Shown here: positions 6,993-7,971 of the stretch, in pieces | Layout: every line of letters begins with the position of its first letter | Position numbering within the stretch: position 1 is the stretch's first letter | NCBI GenBank assembly: GCA_022614795.1 | Contig: JAKEHX010000688.1 | Coordinates: 1-7,971 of the forward strand | Direction: 5' to 3' | DNA length: 7,971 nucleotides | Source: Planctomycetaceae bacterium | GTDB lineage: Bacteria > Planctomycetota > Planctomycetia > Pirellulales > Pirellulaceae | Position numbers and translations under genes: made by a program | The notes under the pieces: generated by a model | Databases searched by the model: none | The model's input: only the letters and a program-made list of their open reading frames with translations | What the model was told of the DNA's origin: nothing

Positions 6993-6993
6993 G

Positions 6994-7908
6994 TCAGGCA
7001 CTCAGCCGCTGCCGAACGCCCGGCTCGCGGCTGGCGTGAAACAGCGGCTCAATCCGCTGGAGGATCAATTCGGGAGGGATCCTGGCGATCGACTGGACCA
7101 CGATGAACGGCGGCAGGCGATATGGCCGCGGGAGCGTCGGGTCCCACTCGGCGAAGCTGTCGCGCCGCCAGATGCAATCGCTGCACAAGCTGCGCAGGGC
7201 CGAGGTGTGATACCGCTCGAACCGGCCCGTCGCTTCGAGGAACGTGAAATAGAGGGCGTATTCGGTCCACGGCAGGCTGTCGAGCAGCACCTGCCGCCAG
7301 CGGCCCTCGTCTTCCCGGTCGCTTCGCCAGGCCCGCGGCCCGCCGGCCCAATCGGGCAGGCGCGACCACATTTTCGGCCAGAAACCGAGGGGCCGCGGCG
7401 GCTGGCGGCTCAGATGGGCCGTCAGCTCGCGCACCGCCTCGCGGCAGAGGATCGTCGGCGTCACGCCGTGCACCCACCCGCTGCGGGGCAATTCCAGCAC
7501 CCGCTCGGCCCAGCGATACCAGGTCGCGTGCGTGTCGTTGCGATAGCGATGGCAGAGGGCCTTGCCGTTACGGAACAGGTCCTGGCGGCGGACCGGCCGG
7601 GCACAAATCACATCGGCGTCGAAGAGCAGATAGTAATCGCTCGTCACATGGTCGGCCATCGCCAGCTTGATGAGCTGCTGCTTGTACCAGCCTTTGGCCT
7701 TACTGCCCGCCAGCTCAGGGACGATCTCGGTTTCGGGCACGACAACGAATCGCTCGTGCGGCATCGCGATCCGCATCGCGTCCGCGTGCTGGTCGGGGAC
7801 GATCACCCAGCACCGCGCCAAATCGGCGAAGTTCGCCTCGATCGAGCGGGCCAGAATTCTGAACCGCGCCAGGTCGGCAAGCGTCAGGGGCAGGACGGCT
7901 TCGAGCAT
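6994..7908 (-). CDS. DUF6492-like glycosyltransferase (GT-A fold)
   Basis: This 304-aa protein has the look of a nucleotide-sugar glycosyltransferase. It begins with a beta-strand and helix typical of a GT-A core (AVLPLTLADLARFRILARSI, 4-23), has GWYKQQLIKL (73-82) and a DxD metal and sugar-nucleotide site at D97-A-D99 (LLFDADV). Further blocks are GVTPTIL (148-154) and WTEYALYFTFLE (214-225), which fit the DUF6492 family. No signal peptide or membrane segment is seen, so it acts in the cytoplasm, perhaps on a lipid-linked or surface glycan. The ATG at 7908 is the first possible start, because an in-frame TGA lies at 7914-7912 and the N-terminal strand is needed for the fold. The upstream SD is weak (GGAA, 8 nt away). 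It is co-transcribed with the PLC-like gene 11 nt downstream. Donor and acceptor are unknown. Confidence 0.83.
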   Translation of the reverse strand: MLEAVLPLTLADLARFRILARSIEANFADLARCWVIVPDQHADAMRIAMPHERFVVVPETEIVPELAGSKAKGWYKQQLIKLAMADHVTSDYYLLFDADVICARPVRRQDLFRNGKALCHRYRNDTHATWYRWAERVLELPRSGWVHGVTPTILCREAVRELTAHLSRQPPRPLGFWPKMWSRLPDWAGGPRAWRSDREDEGRWRQVLLDSLPWTEYALYFTFLEATGRFERYHTSALRSLCSDCIWRRDSFAEWDPTLPRPYRLPPFIVVQSIARIPPELILQRIEPLFHASREPGVRQRLSA

Positions 7909-7971
7909 GGGTCACGTTCCACGTGGGGAAGGCGTCTGAGCAAGTGGGGCAGGTCCGCGAGGAATTGGTCC
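7884..7971 (-). CDS. Possible 3' end of an upstream gene overlapping the glycosyltransferase start
   Basis: A minus-strand frame open from the right edge (codons from 7970) ends at TGA 7886-7884, overlapping the glycosyltransferase start by 25 nt. It encodes about 28 residues with a helical pattern (FLADLPHLLRRLPHVERD) and mostly G or C at third codon positions, as expected of coding DNA here. One of the two other frames has AT-rich third positions and stops at 7914-7912; the other stays open but would overlap the glycosyltransferase far more. If real, the two genes are likely translationally coupled. Too little is visible to name it. Confidence 0.4.
   Translation of the reverse strand, partial: DQFLADLPHLLRRLPHVERDPCSKPSCP

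Noticed and set aside
6149..7039. 296-codon open frame on the plus strand
   Set aside because: It is antisense to the PLC-like gene, whose metal-binding motifs are clear; the plus-strand translation has no domain pattern.
7919..7926. CCACGTGG palindrome upstream of the glycosyltransferase
   Set aside because: An 8-bp palindrome alone is weak evidence for an operator and it lies in a probable overlapping coding end.

Overview
The window is GC-rich, coding-dense DNA, about 63% GC by eye. It most likely comes from a planctomycete, probably of the Pirellulales type. The main reason is the trio PSCyt2/PSD1 (DUF1549/DUF1553), DUF1501 and a secreted PPC-domain protein in this order, which is a hallmark of Planctomycetota and rare elsewhere. 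A paralogue-style secreted protein with a HEAT-like N-terminus fits the same origin. No species can be assigned from sequence alone.

Left part (1-4725, + strand): a three-gene secreted-protein operon. It begins with the 3' part of a DUF1549/DUF1553 gene that enters from outside the window. A 99-bp gap follows, holding a 66-bp REPIN-like element made of two inverted REP-type hairpins. Next come a Tat-exported DUF1501 protein and a Sec-exported protein with two duplicated PPC modules, which starts inside the DUF1501 stop codon (GTGA overlap). The three products probably work together outside the cytoplasm, but their biochemical role is not established.

Middle (4708-5890, + strand): a separate unit. 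A good sigma70-type promoter with a perfect TATAAT sits at the end of the PPC gene and drives an exported, possibly lipid-anchored, unnamed protein of 372 aa.

Right part (5891-7971, - strand): a convergent unit. From the right edge it reads: the tail of a possible gene, a DUF6492-like glycosyltransferase (GT-A fold, DxD), and a cytoplasmic zinc-dependent phospholipase C-like protein with a TTG start. The phospholipase-like gene and the unnamed exported gene meet tail to tail with no base between their stop codons (TAG|CTA).

There is no stretch over 300 bases without a gene, and I see no tRNA, rRNA, CRISPR array, transposase or integrase. The most unusual element is the REPIN-like repeat inside the operon, with compensatory changes in its stems and a possible pairing with the DUF1501 ribosome binding site. 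The rest is a fairly typical planctomycete region. I did not find convincing evidence of a wholly new system.
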